From Chrysogorgia sp. JL179-B06 (Eukaryota; Cnidaria; Anthozoa; Scleralcyonacea; Chrysogorgiidae): DNA of 64,000 nucleotides. Below the pieces are notes generated by a model, which made no database searches, was not told the origin of the DNA, and worked only from the letters and a program-made list of their open reading frames with translations. Shown here in pieces: positions 1 to 10,525 of this stretch; the stretch's first letter is position 1, and each line of letters begins with the position of its first letter. The stretch is taken from assembly GCA_035772405.1 (NCBI GenBank), contig JAYKKM010000049.1:2896001-2960000 (forward strand), in the 5' to 3' direction. The translations under genes and the position numbers were made by a program.

Positions 1-385
1 TTTTCATCTTCCCTATTGCTTTCTCTACTTCCATCTTTGTGATGTGCTCTCTTGGTCCTTCAACTACCCCACATTCTACATTCCCATCACACTCATTCTC
101 CACATTCAATAACTGCTTCATATACTCCCTCCATCTCTTTTTCATCATCTCTGGTTGCACAACTATATTTCCTCTCTCATCCTTCACGCAGTTCACTCCA
201 ACCACATCCTGCCTTTCCTTAGCCATCTGCTTCGCTATCTTGTACACAGATCTCTGCCCTTCTTCTGCATTAAGCTTCTCTCCTACTCTATTTCTTTCGT
301 CCTGCTGAGCCTGAGCAACTGCCTTCATTGCAATCTTCTTCGCCGTCACATACTCCTCCAACAGCGCCTTTTCCTCAGCTGTACC

Positions 386-390
<5 letters not shown>
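1..390 (-). pseudogene. RTE-like non-LTR retrotransposon ORF2 fragment (endonuclease-RT linker)
   Basis: Read on the minus strand from about 388 down to the window edge, one frame stays open for about 129 codons. It is a lysine/glutamate-rich linker followed by VYKIAKQMAKERQDV, then a 'VKDERGNIV' block, then 'KRWREYMKQLLN' and 'EVEKAIGKMK'. That order (vyriakqr, kd..G.vl, RWreYf.eLlN, EV..Al.kMK) is typical of the segment between endonuclease and reverse transcriptase in RTE/craft-type elements. The frame has no ATG at the left end of the match and abuts a (TA)n tract at 391-418, so the 5' part is lost. RT proper would lie beyond base 1. The plus-strand frames here are shadows. Confident about the family type, less about the clade. 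Confidence 0.75.
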
Positions 391-425
<35 letters not shown>

Positions 426-867
426 TGCATTATCGTTAAAGGACACCTACACTTATCCTGCGTGATCGACTCTAAATAAATCAAATCAAATGTGTCCGTG
501 GGAATTTCTCTTATTTCTCCTTTTCATATTATATTATATCCATATTATTTTGAGAACTTGGCAGCTTTCGTATTTTTTCTTAGCTTCGTTCCCAGGCCTA
601 TTGATGCGGATGTGATCTAATATTGATCCACTCGCAGCGAGCTGCACAACAATGGAGGAAGGTGCTTTAGCTTTTTTTAAATTTATGACCAAACAAAACG
701 TTAACAAAACATACTTTTCGTGAAACATTGATAAGTGCACAATAGCATTCTTCAAAGTTGTCACAAATAGCGTCTACATGAAAACAAAATTACAAACTCG
801 TTAAAAGTCACAGTATACTAAATGTATATACAAAATTAAAGTGTTTATGAAACGAAAATTAAGTTTT
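391..867. other. (TA)n tract then AT-rich sequence without recognisable genes
   Basis: A (TA)n microsatellite occupies about 391-418. The rest is AT-rich with scattered stops. The 76-codon minus frame at 534-764 shows no recognisable motif and is not called. Confidence 0.6.
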
Positions 868-1214
868 AGTTATTTAAATAAACTTCTAAAATAACGAAGA
901 ATTGTAATTTAGAGCTCTTTCATATCTCACGTCGTTCTTGAGATATTTAGACTTTTGTGATATACAAATGAATAACCACCGACGTCACGAGGTTTTTACA
1001 CGTTTTTAGAAAATAACTATAATAATATCTTTAATGAAGTGTCAATGTATTTAGCCTATACAGACTAATTGGGGACACTATGTAGACTATTTGATTAAAA
1101 AGATAAAAACTACATGCAATTCTACACTAATCCTATGTATGGTATTCTATCATAAAATAATTTATAATTAATTTGTATACAATACTAAGATTAACCCTAT
1201 ATTTAAGAAATAGA

Positions 1215-1390
1215 AAATATTTTCCGTGTTTACATACAGTTATATAAACACGAGTTGAAGTTTGGGAGAACGAGAAATCATAGTGGGAACACGAGCCCGT
1301 AGGGCGAGTGTTTCCACGCGATTTCGAGTTCTCCCAAACTTCCACGAGTGTTTATATAACGTATGGGAACACGGATAGAAATGTTTTCTA
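1215..1390. repeat. Palindromic foldback repeat
   Basis: The left arm reads CCGTGTTTACATACAGTTAT and continues through GAAGTTTGGGAGAACGAG. The right arm is the inverted counterpart (CTCGTTCTCCC-like, then TATATAACGTATGGGAACACGG). The centre carries CGAGCCCGTAGGGCGAGTG. A similar centre occurs in the foldbacks at 4062-4256 and 53583-53725, suggesting one family. Confidence 0.65.
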
Positions 1391-1479
1391 TTTCTTTTAT
1401 AAAATAACCCGTAGAAAGCAAATAAAATGTACAAATATCTTTTTTATCAACACGTAAATTCTCCTTACTGCGTATGATG

Positions 1480-1575
1480 GCGCCGTGATGTCTAATTGAT
1501 GGCGTATGATGGCTAATTGATGGCGTATGATGGCTAATTGATGGCGCATGATGGCTAATTGATGGCGTATCACGA
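1480..1575 (+). repeat. 21-bp tandem repeat (GATGGCGTATGATGGCTAATT)n
   Basis: About four and a half copies of a 21-bp unit, GATGGCTAATTGATGGCGTAT in one register, with single-base changes. Because 21 is a multiple of three, it opens spurious reading frames on the minus strand. Confidence 0.85.
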
Positions 1576-1703
1576 TGGCGTAATCCATCCATGTTATATA
1601 GCCTGATATAAACACGGTAACTGACCAATCACAGCGTGCGTAAGACACGACTTATTTTATAAAACCCTATATAAACATTTATCAATTATAATAAAATATA
1701 AAA

Positions 1704-2033
1704 TTATGAGATGAATCCAGTGAGATCTTGTTTTCTTATATTATTTCTAAAAGAGTTCAGAGTAGGTAGGTCCCTCATTTTACTGCTTAATTTTGACCAT
1801 AAAAATGGCCCTAAATACCTAACTGAATGTTTTCCATGACGAACAGTGTTGAAGCATGGAATTTCAAAGTCACTGTTCCTTAGCAAATATCTGTTGTCTT
1901 TAATCCTGAACAGATCCGAAACGTTTCCAGGTGCAAGTCCATATTTAACTTTGTACATAAATATCATAATATCTTGTAGTCGTCTGTTGTATAGCGTTTG
2001 CAATTCATCATTCCACCAAAATAGCGATGCCAA
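1704..2033 (-). pseudogene. Non-LTR retrotransposon RT, C-terminal fragment
   Basis: A 109-residue minus-strand frame. It contains 'RLQDIMIFMYKVKYGLAP', 'DLFRIKDNRYLLRN', 'PCFNTVRHGKHSVRYLGPFLWSKL', 'LPTLNSFRNNIRK'. This is the characteristic tail of CR1/jockey-group ORF2 proteins (R..D...kikyglaP, LR......p...t..g..S....g..lWn.LP......sF). No polymerase motifs remain, so it is a 5'-truncated insertion or relic. It lies inside the 868-2206 foldback. Confidence 0.75.
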
Positions 2034-2195
2034 ATTAATTTACTATATTTCCAATTACTTCATTTTCTGAAAATTTGCAAACCTCGTGAGATCAGTGGTC
2101 ATTTATTTGCAGATCACAAAAGTCTAAATATCTCAAGAAAGACGTGAGATATGAAAAAGCTCTAAATACCATTCCTCGGTATTTTAGGAGTTCAT

Positions 2196-2540
2196 TTAAA
2201 GTGCCTATAAGTAACGTCCAAACATTTTATTGTTTTATTTTATTGTTTTATTTCATTTCTTCGCTTTGTTTTTTATATATTTCAGTTTGTTTGACATTCC
2301 AATGTATGGAATTTCGTCACACATGCATAATGACTTATCAGACAATGTTATATATCTTTGTCTTCGTGAAATGAAAACACTAAAGTGCATGTGAATAACA
2401 TGTGCGCGTGTTTCTCCCACAACACCAAACTTCTTGATTTTAAAGGATTTCGTTTGAGAATGAAAGTGATACACAAACATCTGCGGTAAGTCATTATGCA
2501 TGCGTGACGAAATTCCAGACATTTTGCATGTATTGTGAAG
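2196..2540. mobile_element. MITE, diverged copy of the 52084-52582 element
   Basis: It begins TTTAAAGTGCCTATAAGTAA and contains blocks shared with the 52-kb element: GGAATTTCGTCACACATGCA, the ACACTAAAGTG and GTTTCTCCCACAACACCAA centre, and the inverted ATGCATGCGTGACGAAATTCC. The long arms are less complete than in the 52-kb copy. Confidence 0.7.
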
Positions 2541-3250
2541 GCCAATCTACGCCCTCCGAATTTTTCTTATACGATTGTCATCGTGTTGTGTATATATATA
2601 TACGATTCTTTCATCGAGAGCTTAGAGGAAGTTTTGCAATAGTTATTGTATTGTGCATTTGTGCATCTTAGAACCATGTGATTGCATACAGTAATATCCC
2701 TCGTCTATAGTTGTCTCTATACCCTGCAAGTATCGAGCAGTGTTTATAGGTTTTTTCTTAGTCTTTCGCTAGATAAACATCAATGTGCACCCTCTCACAT
2801 ACTTTCTAACATGAGAGTGTTTTATCAGGATTAAAAGCAGAACCCGAGTAATTTAGACCTAATAAAACAAGCTGCGAGTTTATTGAATGGCTTCGAAAAC
2901 GAACCTCCAAACTGTTTAGCTTTTTAAAAAGTTATCCGGAGTAAAACGCTATTGAAATAAATCAGTGTCTTACGCCCCAATAAGAAAAAGGTCTACAGTA
3001 ACCTTAAGGGTTTCTAAAGTAGCATGTTTAGTAGGAGTTGGCTTCTTGATAGTGATTTCTCTCATTAGTATTGAGAGAAACGGTTGGATAAATAGATGAT
3101 ATACATGACCTGCGGAGATACGAATTTTATCTTCGAGTGTTGGTAATACCTCTCACGTGAACGAAGCGAACGAGTGAGAAATATAATCATAACTTCACAT
3201 CAACCTCGTACCCAGGGTTGGGGCGGGCGGCGAGCGGAGATGAGACCCTG
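2541..3250. other. Intergenic sequence, no gene seen
   Basis: AT-rich single-copy-looking DNA. At 3198-3212 it carries AACCTCGTACCCAGG, a terminal motif also seen at about 19147-19161 and, inverted, at 51451-51465. That motif probably marks ends of a dispersed transposon family. Confidence 0.4.
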
Positions 3251-3253
3251 GAC

Positions 3254-3323
3254 TTCACATATGAAGATAAAAATGATATCTTTATGGCTCACAGTAAAGA
3301 TATCATTTTTATCTTCACATGTG
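3254..3323. repeat. Near-perfect 30-bp hairpin
   Basis: CACATATGAAGATAAAAATG then ATATCTTT are mirrored after a 12-nt loop by AAAGATATCATTTTTATCTT and CACATGTG. It is a short palindromic repeat with no coding content. Confidence 0.8.
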
Positions 3324-3527
3324 ATTTATCTGAATAGGAGAAAACCTAGTATTTCATCGCTATATAATAATTAGATCTATTATTATCCGTTTGAATGATA
3401 CTTTACCTGCTATAAAGAGGTATATGCATGTGACTGATTTACCATGAGCTTTCGTTGAATGATTTCCTCATGAATTATTAATGATTTATTTAAAATCTTT
3501 AACGCTTTCCGAAAAGTACTTATGGTA

Positions 3528-3800
3528 CGTATTCCATATAAGAAACAGCAAATACATTGCCATGACGAGAAAATACGTTGTCCTAGTTACAAGGGACGAA
3601 AAATATACTAAACCTAAACCCCAAATGACCCTAAATCGTATGCCCTAAACCATAAGCGAGGGTTCCATTTTCAAACACCTAACTTAGTTGTCCAAACATA
3701 TAGACTAATGTATAAAATATAAAAGTTAGGGCAATGTATTTGCTCATCAGGGCAATGTTTTCACAGGCTCTTTCCCATATGACCTTATATGGAATACAAA
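3528..3800. mobile_element. MITE of the GTATTCCATATAAGG family
   Basis: The left end reads GTACGTATTCCATATAAGAA followed by GCAAATACATTGCCATGACGAG. The right end is the inverted version (GGGCAATGTATTTGCTCATC, then GACCTTATATGGAATAC). A larger relative with the same terminal and subterminal words is at about 35962-36640. Confidence 0.7.
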
Positions 3801-4061
3801 AATTGCTTGCAGGAAGTGACGTCAACCCAGGGACACCGAAAGACATTGCACGGTGATTCAACAGTAAAATACGAATACAGTTTGCTTTGAGCTTCAAACA
3901 TACCTGTTTAGAAAAAAATTGTTCAACTTTTTATGTTACTTCAAGGAATTAATACCGTACCATGTAACTTTGAAAGATCGCCGAGCGTTCTTCTTCGCAT
4001 AATTTAAAAAAATAACCAAGTCTGTCCTGTAGTAGGCCCTAAAGTGATAAAGTGAAATTGC

Positions 4062-4256
4062 ATTAAAGAAATACCTAATGGTTTCCGTGTTTGGATACTG
4101 TGATCCAAACAAGCGAAGTTGTGAGACTGGAGAAAAGCGTAAAAAACACGAGCCGCTAGGTCACTGTTTTTTAGCTTTTCGAAAGTCGAGCAACTTCCCA
4201 ACTGTTTGGATCACAGTATCCAAACACGTAAAAACCATTAGGTATTTCTTTTATGA
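4062..4256. repeat. Palindromic foldback (about 50-bp arms)
   Basis: AAGAAATACCTAATGGTTT and GTGTTTGGATACTGTGATCC on the left are mirrored at 4199-4256. The centre has CGAGCCGCTAGGTCACTG, related to the centre of the 1215-1390 palindrome. Confidence 0.75.
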
Positions 4257-4770
4257 AATAAAATAATACAAGAGAACGAGCAGCAAAACTTAAGGAAAAT
4301 TTTGGCGGGAAATTTCCGAGTTTGGATGGCTTGATCCAAACACGTGTATTGATCAATCAGAGCCTGCGTAGCATACACAAATATCCTGTGATGTTTGGAT
4401 AGCAGGTTATTTCCACTCTAAAAAAACCTGTTTGAAACTGGGTCTTTCCATCGTTCCCTGCGTTTGGCTAAGTGACTTTCCTAACACAGACGCTGCAATC
4501 GTTTTAGCGTTAATGAAACGTTTTGCAAGTCATAAAACAAGCTACGAGGGTCGAAAAATGATCAAAAAATGGTCAATGCAAATTTGACTTAAACTTTGAT
4601 GTAAAATCACTAGGGTAAGTTTTAGAGGTATTCTATAGCCTTAAAGTTGCTATTTTTAAACTTATTTTGATGTTAATTAAAAATGGTCGAAAAATCGTCA
4701 AAGAGTAAAGGTTAACCCCTTTACTTTTTAACGAAATTTACATTTAACCACCGTCTCGCTGAACTACATA

Positions 4771-5352
4771 TTAAAGTGCCACTACGATCAAATTTTTACC
4801 TATCGATATTTTTACGTATTTATAAAGCAGAGCTTCTAAATATTACTCGGTCGAAACCGTTTTGCGATTCGACGATGGGAAGTATTATTTTTCTTACTCC
4901 GAATCTGGAGTTGTTATGTCCGCCATTAATCGTTCATGTTCTTGACCAGCGTAACGAAGTGACGTCAGATTCTCAACGCGAAGACTCCACGTGGCTAATT
5001 CTTCAAGTAAATCAAGGTCGTTTTTTCAAATTCTTCGTCTGAAAGGCTGGACATTTCATCTACTTCTCGAAGAAAACAAGAAAACAAATAACCTCGACCG
5101 AAATTCAGGCGTAGCATTGAGAATCTGACGTCACAAACAATATTACCTTTTGAAATTGCGGGCTCACTTGGAACACGTTTTTAGTAATGATGGCCTAAAT
5201 AATAGTGATTTCAGAGCTCAAAATACTTACTTCAAAATACCATTTTTTAGTTTATTTTTACATCGATGATCACTTTCGACCCTGAAATACTATTCTATGC
5301 TGAAGAAAATCTAAAAGACGGGGGTGAATTTTCAATGTAGTGGCACTTTAAG
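4771..5352. mobile_element. MITE, TTTAAAGTGCC family
   Basis: Terminal inverted repeat TTAAAGTGCCACTAC at the left, GTAGTGGCACTTTAA at the right. Internally, GACGTCAGATTCTCAACGCG (about 4962) is mirrored by GAGAATCTGACGTC (about 5119-5132). The element is about 580 bp and has no transposase. Relatives: 5968-6410, 6410-6770, 37394-37880, 52084-52582. Confidence 0.75.
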
Positions 5353-5967
5353 GTTCCTACTGTCTAATAAGGTACTGTATAATATCTCCCTGATATATAA
5401 ATTCAAACCTAACGGTGGTTTATATAGCGGTACGGTTTATGTTCCGTAATTAAATACGCTAAACACTTATACAGCATTAGAAATAGCTTAACCAACATGG
5501 TGTCCTTACGGGATAACAAATTTCTATTTCCCATAAACATTCACATGCTGTTTTTCTTGTTAGTGCTGATGGCAAATGGTTGACCTAAGAAAAGAAAATC
5601 ATATACGATATTCAATCAACCTTCGAAAACTCAACGCTGTTTTGAGCATTGTTTTTTTCGAATAAGAAGTATACCTTTGAGATAACGTCGCTCAAAAACT
5701 GGATCGAACTGTGTAAAGTCTCACAATCCTCTTGCAAGTTCTGTGGGTTAACAAAAAATGATTATCCAGGTTACCAAGATTATCTCATTAAGAAGCCATA
5801 ATTAATAGATTTCTTGGAGTAATTTAAAGGTGTAATAGTCCACAATGCGCATTTGTTCTAGCGGGTGAGTTAAATTTGAAACATGCGTTTCTAGGTTACG
5901 ACTACAGTTATGACAGCAGGAGTCATATTACCATATATGTATAGATGGTAATGTTAGACATCTTTAT

Positions 5968-6410
5968 TTAAAGTGCCCCTGAGATGAAATTTTTGGTGTT
6001 CTGTATTTTTTACATATTTGTAAAGATCATGTACTTCTCATTTCACTTGCCAAATTTCAAGTCATTATGAGCATGGAAAGTTACCTTTTGCGACTTATAT
6101 TATACGACCGCCATTAATCAAGCATGTTCTGGAAGTAACGTCAAAGACTCAAAGCTAAAAACACATGGTTCACAATGTTGTGCTCTTCCTTGGAGCCGCG
6201 TATATACTATATACAGTATGTATAAAAAAAACTGAACCGGCATGAAATTAATTAACATTCCTTTCAAACAACTTACAGTATTGTAGTAGTTTGAAAGCCC
6301 TAGACTCCTCTGAGTCAATATTAATTAATTTCATGCCGGTTCAGTTGTTTTTTTCACACTGTCAAACAAATAAATGCCGCATTTCTGCACAGTGGGGACT
6401 ACTATTCACC
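5968..6410. mobile_element. Incomplete MITE, TTTAAAGTGCC family, with nested palindrome
   Basis: The left end reads TTTAAAGTGCCCCTGAGATG and AAATTTTTGGTG, matching the left end at 37394. A matching right terminus is not apparent. At 6222-6353 there is a nested palindrome with perfect 24-bp arms (CTGAACCGGCATGAAATTAA and onward at 6232-6255, mirrored at 6321-6344). Confidence 0.55.
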
Positions 6411-6770
6411 TTTAAAATGCCGATCTCACGTTTGGGGATTTTACATATCCGTAATATTTGGGTCTTTAATACTGAGCAAAATCATAATATATATGTTGTC
6501 ATCCGAAAATTTCATCTTCATGGAGTTTTTCGCTGTCAAAATTACCGGATGTGATGTCACAAGAGGTATTCCAAACCAATTTTCTTTTGTTACTTGCCAC
6601 AAAAATGACTCTTGTGACATCACATCCGGTTACTTTGATAGCGAAAAACTCCATGAAGGTGAAATTTTCGCCTGACAAGATATATTATGATTTTACTCAG
6701 GAAGAATCAAATATTACGAATATGTAAAATTCCCAAACGTGAGATAGGACAGCATTTTAAGATACTTTTA
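6410..6770. mobile_element. MITE with about 160-bp inverted arms
   Basis: The left arm starts CTTTAAAATGCCGATCTCAC and runs through ACCGGATGTGATGTCACAAG. The right arm is its inverted copy ending ACGTGAGATAGG and ATTTTAAG. The arms make up nearly the whole 360 bp, with a short loop near 6575. Confidence 0.8.
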
Positions 6771-7258
6771 GAAAGAATGAACTTTGAGTCAATGAGTAGA
6801 ATATGTAACAAAATGACATTTCACAAAATGAAGGGTTGCATGCTTTCACAGAGCTGTATTAATATTCCTTTCAGGCTTTCACACACCAGATCACTCCACT
6901 TGACATACGGTTACTTCACGTCACATAACTTTAATTCACCCTTAGTCAATTAGGGAATGGTCTGAAAGTTTACCATACCTGGAGCTTGGATGATGTCATA
7001 ATAAGAACCACTGTTAGAGTTACCAAAAGCTAAAAAGAGGCAGAAATTAGACAGATGTTCCAGCTTTATATATGAATAAATATGAAAGCTGCTATTAGTT
7101 CGATCTCTCTGGTGGATATAATATGAAAAAGAGAAATAAATAAAAATAGAACTTCAATATGTAATACAGCACTTACGTATTTTCACAGACAACGTCACAG
7201 ACAACGTCTCAACGTCTCAGGTCAGATCTGAAGAAGGGCGCATCGCCTGAGACATAAC
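6771..7258. other. No gene seen
   Basis: AT-rich DNA with short frames only. Nothing recognisable until the (CA)n tract. Confidence 0.5.
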
Positions 7259-7260
7259 CC

Positions 7261-7293
<33 letters not shown>
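7261..7293. repeat. (CA)n microsatellite
   Basis: An uninterrupted CA dinucleotide run of about 16 units following CCCCC. Confidence 0.95.
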
Positions 7294-7295
<2 letters not shown>

Positions 7296-7299
7296 CATC

Positions 7300-7904
7300 T
7301 ATATGGTCATCTGTCGGAAAATTCTGATTCCCTTTCGAAAATTCCATGCGAAAAAAGCTCACAGTTCAATTCGAAAACATTACCACATTTCTCAGACTTG
7401 CTCTAACTTTGCCTGTTTCCTCAGCTCGTGATGAAAGGGCATTCAGTTGCCTTCAGCGAGTCAAAACTTTGCCGAGTTTATTTACCGAGTACAATGATAG
7501 AACACCGTCTTTCTAATCTCGCATGCATAGCTATAAATCGCGAGTATTTCTTATCCATTGCTGTAAGGGATCTCCAAAAGCCATTTTAAGCGCAAGAACA
7601 AGGAAAATATTTAATCTATAAAGAAATCTCAACAATTGAACTTTTCATATTGTACATATTTTCGGCTTAGCAACCAGATCAGAATAGTACTAACCGTTTA
7701 CAGTTTTTTGTTTGCTAATATAATAGGGAAGGACTGCGTAAGATGAATTTATGTATATAAGATGTGAGTAGAAATGATTTAATGTTATATAAATTAATAA
7801 ATAAATATGGCATTTTGCTGTGTGGCCACGCCCATATGACCACGCCCAATTGTCGGAAAATCTTAATGCTTGCCCCCCGCTAAAATGTCCTAGTTACGCC
7901 ACTG
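7300..7904 (+). mobile_element. hAT element remnant (3' end)
   Basis: The right end reads CCTAGTTACGCCACTG, the usual hAT terminal CAGTGGCGTAACTAG in reverse complement. A degenerate hAT transposase C-terminus lies at 7391-7565. GTCGGAAAATTCT at about 7313 and GTCGGAAAATCTT at about 7853 repeat near both sides. I did not find the left terminal repeat, so the left boundary is approximate. Confidence 0.65.
7391..7565 (+). pseudogene. hAT transposase C-terminal dimerisation domain, frameshifted
   Basis: One frame from 7394 reads RLALTLPVSSARDERAFSCL then QRVKTL, the hAT C-terminal signature (LALTLPVS.A..ERSFS.L.RIKT). After about 7485 the homology continues in another frame as TMIEHRLSNLACIAINREYF, matching the usual 'TM...RL.NLA.l.i'. 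The two halves are separated by a frameshift and the first frame soon stops. The catalytic DDE region is not present upstream. It belongs to the hAT remnant ending at 7904. Confidence 0.8.
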
Positions 7905-7968
7905 TGCTGTCTATGAAAATACGTACAGTAAGTACTGTACTACATACTGAAGTTCTCATATTTCTGGG

Positions 7969-8178
7969 GAAGGCTAAAAGGGATGACTCAAAAGGACCTT
8001 TCTGTTTTTTTCTGGATTTTATTTTTCTTTAGGTTATGGATAGCTACGGTTATGGCTAGGGTTAAGGTTAGGATCTAGGTTAGGATCAAGGGTAGGGTTA
8101 GGGTTAGGATTGAGATTAGGGTTAGGATTAGTAGATCTAAATTGTGAAGGTCCTTTTGAGTCATCCCTTTTAGCCTTC
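7969..8178. mobile_element. Small TIR element with telomere-like core
   Basis: GAAGGCTAAAAGGGATGACT then CAAAAGGACC at the left is perfectly mirrored at 8149-8178. Between them is a run of GGTTAGGGTTAGGATT-type repeats. A second copy in opposite orientation is at 25071-25260. Short telomere-like runs therefore sit inside a mobile element, not at a chromosome end. Confidence 0.8.
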
Positions 8179-8344
8179 ACCCATACATGTATTTCTCTTC
8201 TTGAAATATTATATCCACCTATATACACGAACCACCATATTTTACAACAACAAATCAGAACAAATATAATTTAGGACAATATTATGTAGGCGATAAAATG
8301 AACATACAGCTGTGCACATACACCATAATTTATCTATTAAGCCC

Positions 8345-8400
8345 TGGGGGGGGGGGGGGCTTATTTTTGCCAAGCAACTTTGAGGGGGGGGGGCATACTT
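8345..8400 (+). repeat. Poly-G runs
   Basis: Two homopolymer G tracts (about 13 and 10 bases) flank CTTATTTTTGCCAAGCAACTTTGA. Assembly length here is likely unreliable. Confidence 0.8.
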
Positions 8401-8814
8401 TGAAACATGTACATAATAGTCTGTTTGCACTTTTGGTTCTCTATATAAGATAGACTTGCAGTCCCAGGATGTTTCAAAGCCCTTTCAAATGAAAAGTCAT
8501 TGATATCTATTTTGAAGAATGAACATGCAGGAAAAAAGGCCGACAAACTGAACCATCTAAAACTATCAAGGGATTAAAGACCAAGAATAAAACACATGAA
8601 TTTTGAAATAATATGGTAATATAACTAACATAATTGATAACTCAATGGTAAATACTGTAGTTAACAACAACAATAAGTTTAACCATGTGTTAAATATTGA
8701 AAGAAATATTGGATCGGATATCGGCCAATATTGAAATATCGGATTGGCACGAAAAATATGGGTTGAACTCTAATTCCTACAATGTGTAATATTTAGTCCT
8801 TTTTAAGACATAAT

Positions 8815-9205
8815 TGCCTGGGAATGGGCTTAACAGACAGGGGGCTTAACTCTTTTCTGTTTCCAGAAAGGGGGCTTATTAGGAAATGGGCTTATTAGAA
8901 AATGGGCTTATTAGAAAGGGGGCTTATTAGAAAGGGGGCTTATTAGAAAGGGGGCTTATTAGAGAGGGGGCTTATTAGAAAGGGGGCTTAACTCTTTTCT
9001 GCTTCCAGAAAGGGGGCTTATTAGAAAATGGGCTTATTAGAAAGGGGGCTTATTAGAATGGGGGCTTATTAGAAAATGGGCTTATTAGAGAGGGGGCTTA
9101 TTAGAAAGGGGGCTTATTAGAAAGGGGGCTTATTAGAAAGGGGGCTTATTAGAAAGGGTCTTATTACAACGGGGGCTTATTAGAAAGGGGGCTTATTAGA
9201 ACATC
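8815..9205 (+). repeat. Minisatellite, 15-16-bp GGGGGCTTATTAGAAA unit
   Basis: More than 20 copies of GGGGGCTTATTAGAAA with variants (AATGGG, GAGAGG), plus two interspersed copies of the longer CTTAACTCTTTTCTG unit. G-rich on the plus strand. Confidence 0.9.
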
Positions 9206-9334
9206 ACATGTAAATAATAATACCTGAGATTTATAAAACTCGCTAGCATTTTTAGCTGGGTAAAGATACATATTCTTTAAGGAGCCAATGACATGTTCTA
9301 CACTAAACAACACAATGAACTTTATCAGAAAACT

Positions 9335-9570
9335 GTAATAATATTAAGGAAACTGTAATAATATTCAGTAAATTGTAATAATATTCAGTAAATTGTAATA
9401 ATATTCAGTAAACTGTAATAATATTCAGAAAACTGTAATAATATTCAGAAAACTGTAATAATATTCAGTAAATTGTAATAATATTCAGAAAACTGTAATA
9501 CTATTCAGAAAACTGTAATAATATTCGGAAAACTGTAATAATATTCAGAAAATTGTATTGTAATGATATT
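9335..9570 (+). repeat. 19-bp tandem repeat (AAACTGTAATAATATTCAG)n
   Basis: About 12 copies of AAACTGTAATAATATTCAG with T/C and G/A changes. It lies 130 bp after the G-rich minisatellite. Confidence 0.9.
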
Positions 9571-10335
9571 CAGAATCAGAAAACTTGCAACTGTTTGTAT
9601 AACTGGTATAGATTTCACTGCGGTTAAGTAATATGTTTACTACAGTATAGTAATTGTCCATAATACCTTTTATATATTTTATTGTTGCAAATTTCAGAAA
9701 ATTATTCATATTACTATATATGACATTTATATTTTATAAGTGGGAAGAATTTTAAAAATTTTAAGGAGAAAATTATACACTATATACCTGGTAAATTTTA
9801 GGGTAGCCCATGTTATCTATAAAATAAGCAATGTAATACAGTTAACATAATTATTTGCAAGTTCTCATGATCAAGAGCTACCTGAATAGTTAGGGACCCA
9901 TAAGTAATAACCCTCTAATCATCATCTATTTAAAAACAATAACAATATGACACATTTATGAAATAATCTAACACACATATAAACAAACAAACTCTGGGAA
10001 AATGTTTACATGGCTTCCGGTGTTAGTAAACTGTTTAGATACAGAAATTATTGCCTCAACAAACAAGTTTTTAATTAGAGCTGATAGTTTTTTCAGTTTC
10101 CCAATTTGAATGAAACCAAAAAGCCTGCAACCTCTAAACCGATAAATGATAAACCAACTCAGAATTTATGGATTTAATTTATAGTTTGCATAGTCGGATC
10201 AAACCAGTTCACAATCTGATTGGCTAAAAACAAGGCGGACCTCTGCAAAGACATGCTTGCAGGAAAGTAGCTCATATATATATTGCTTCATATATAAACA
10301 AACGTTGTATTTTTTTGTCTACAATAAATTCATAA
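9571..10335. other. No gene seen
   Basis: AT-rich sequence with short stop-dense frames and no repeats that I could define. Confidence 0.5.
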
Positions 10336-10525
10336 AATGTGGTTAAATGAATTTAGGCAAAGTTAGCTAGTGTAGTTGGCCAGCAGACTTCACAACCTCT
10401 TTGGCAGTCCCAAAGCCAAGGGGCTACCACATTCGACATCTCAGTGCAGCGTGTACCTCAGCATTGTTGCCTGTTCTGCAATCTTTACTTGCATGCCATT
10501 CAGCAGTCCCTGTTGCTCTCTCAAA
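10336..10525 (+). repeat. Dispersed 190-bp block shared with 21263-21457
   Basis: The segment from AATGTGGTTAAATGAATTTA to CTGTTGCTCTCT is closely repeated at 21263-21457. The similarity stops sharply at 10525, just where DIRS RT coding similarity starts. It is therefore a separate repeat, or a 5' flank of the DIRS element. No protein identity assigned. Confidence 0.7.

Larger units (their letters stand above)
868..2206. mobile_element. Foldback/TIR element with about 125-bp inverted ends
   Basis: Bases 868-993 reappear as the reverse complement at 2080-2206 with roughly 85% identity by eye, including the shared core CTTGAGATATTTAGAC. The interior holds a smaller palindrome (1215-1390), a 21-bp tandem repeat (about 1480-1575) and the end of a non-LTR RT (1704-2033), so it is composite. 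I see no transposase. The right end abuts another MITE beginning near 2196, which makes the exact boundary uncertain. Confidence 0.6.

Noticed and set aside
8041..8140. Telomere or subtelomere
   Set aside because: The TTAGGG-like run is short, degenerate, and enclosed in a TIR element with a second copy at 25 kb.
8868..9205. CRISPR-like array
   Set aside because: Units are directly tandem without unique spacers, and the genome is eukaryotic; a minisatellite explains it.
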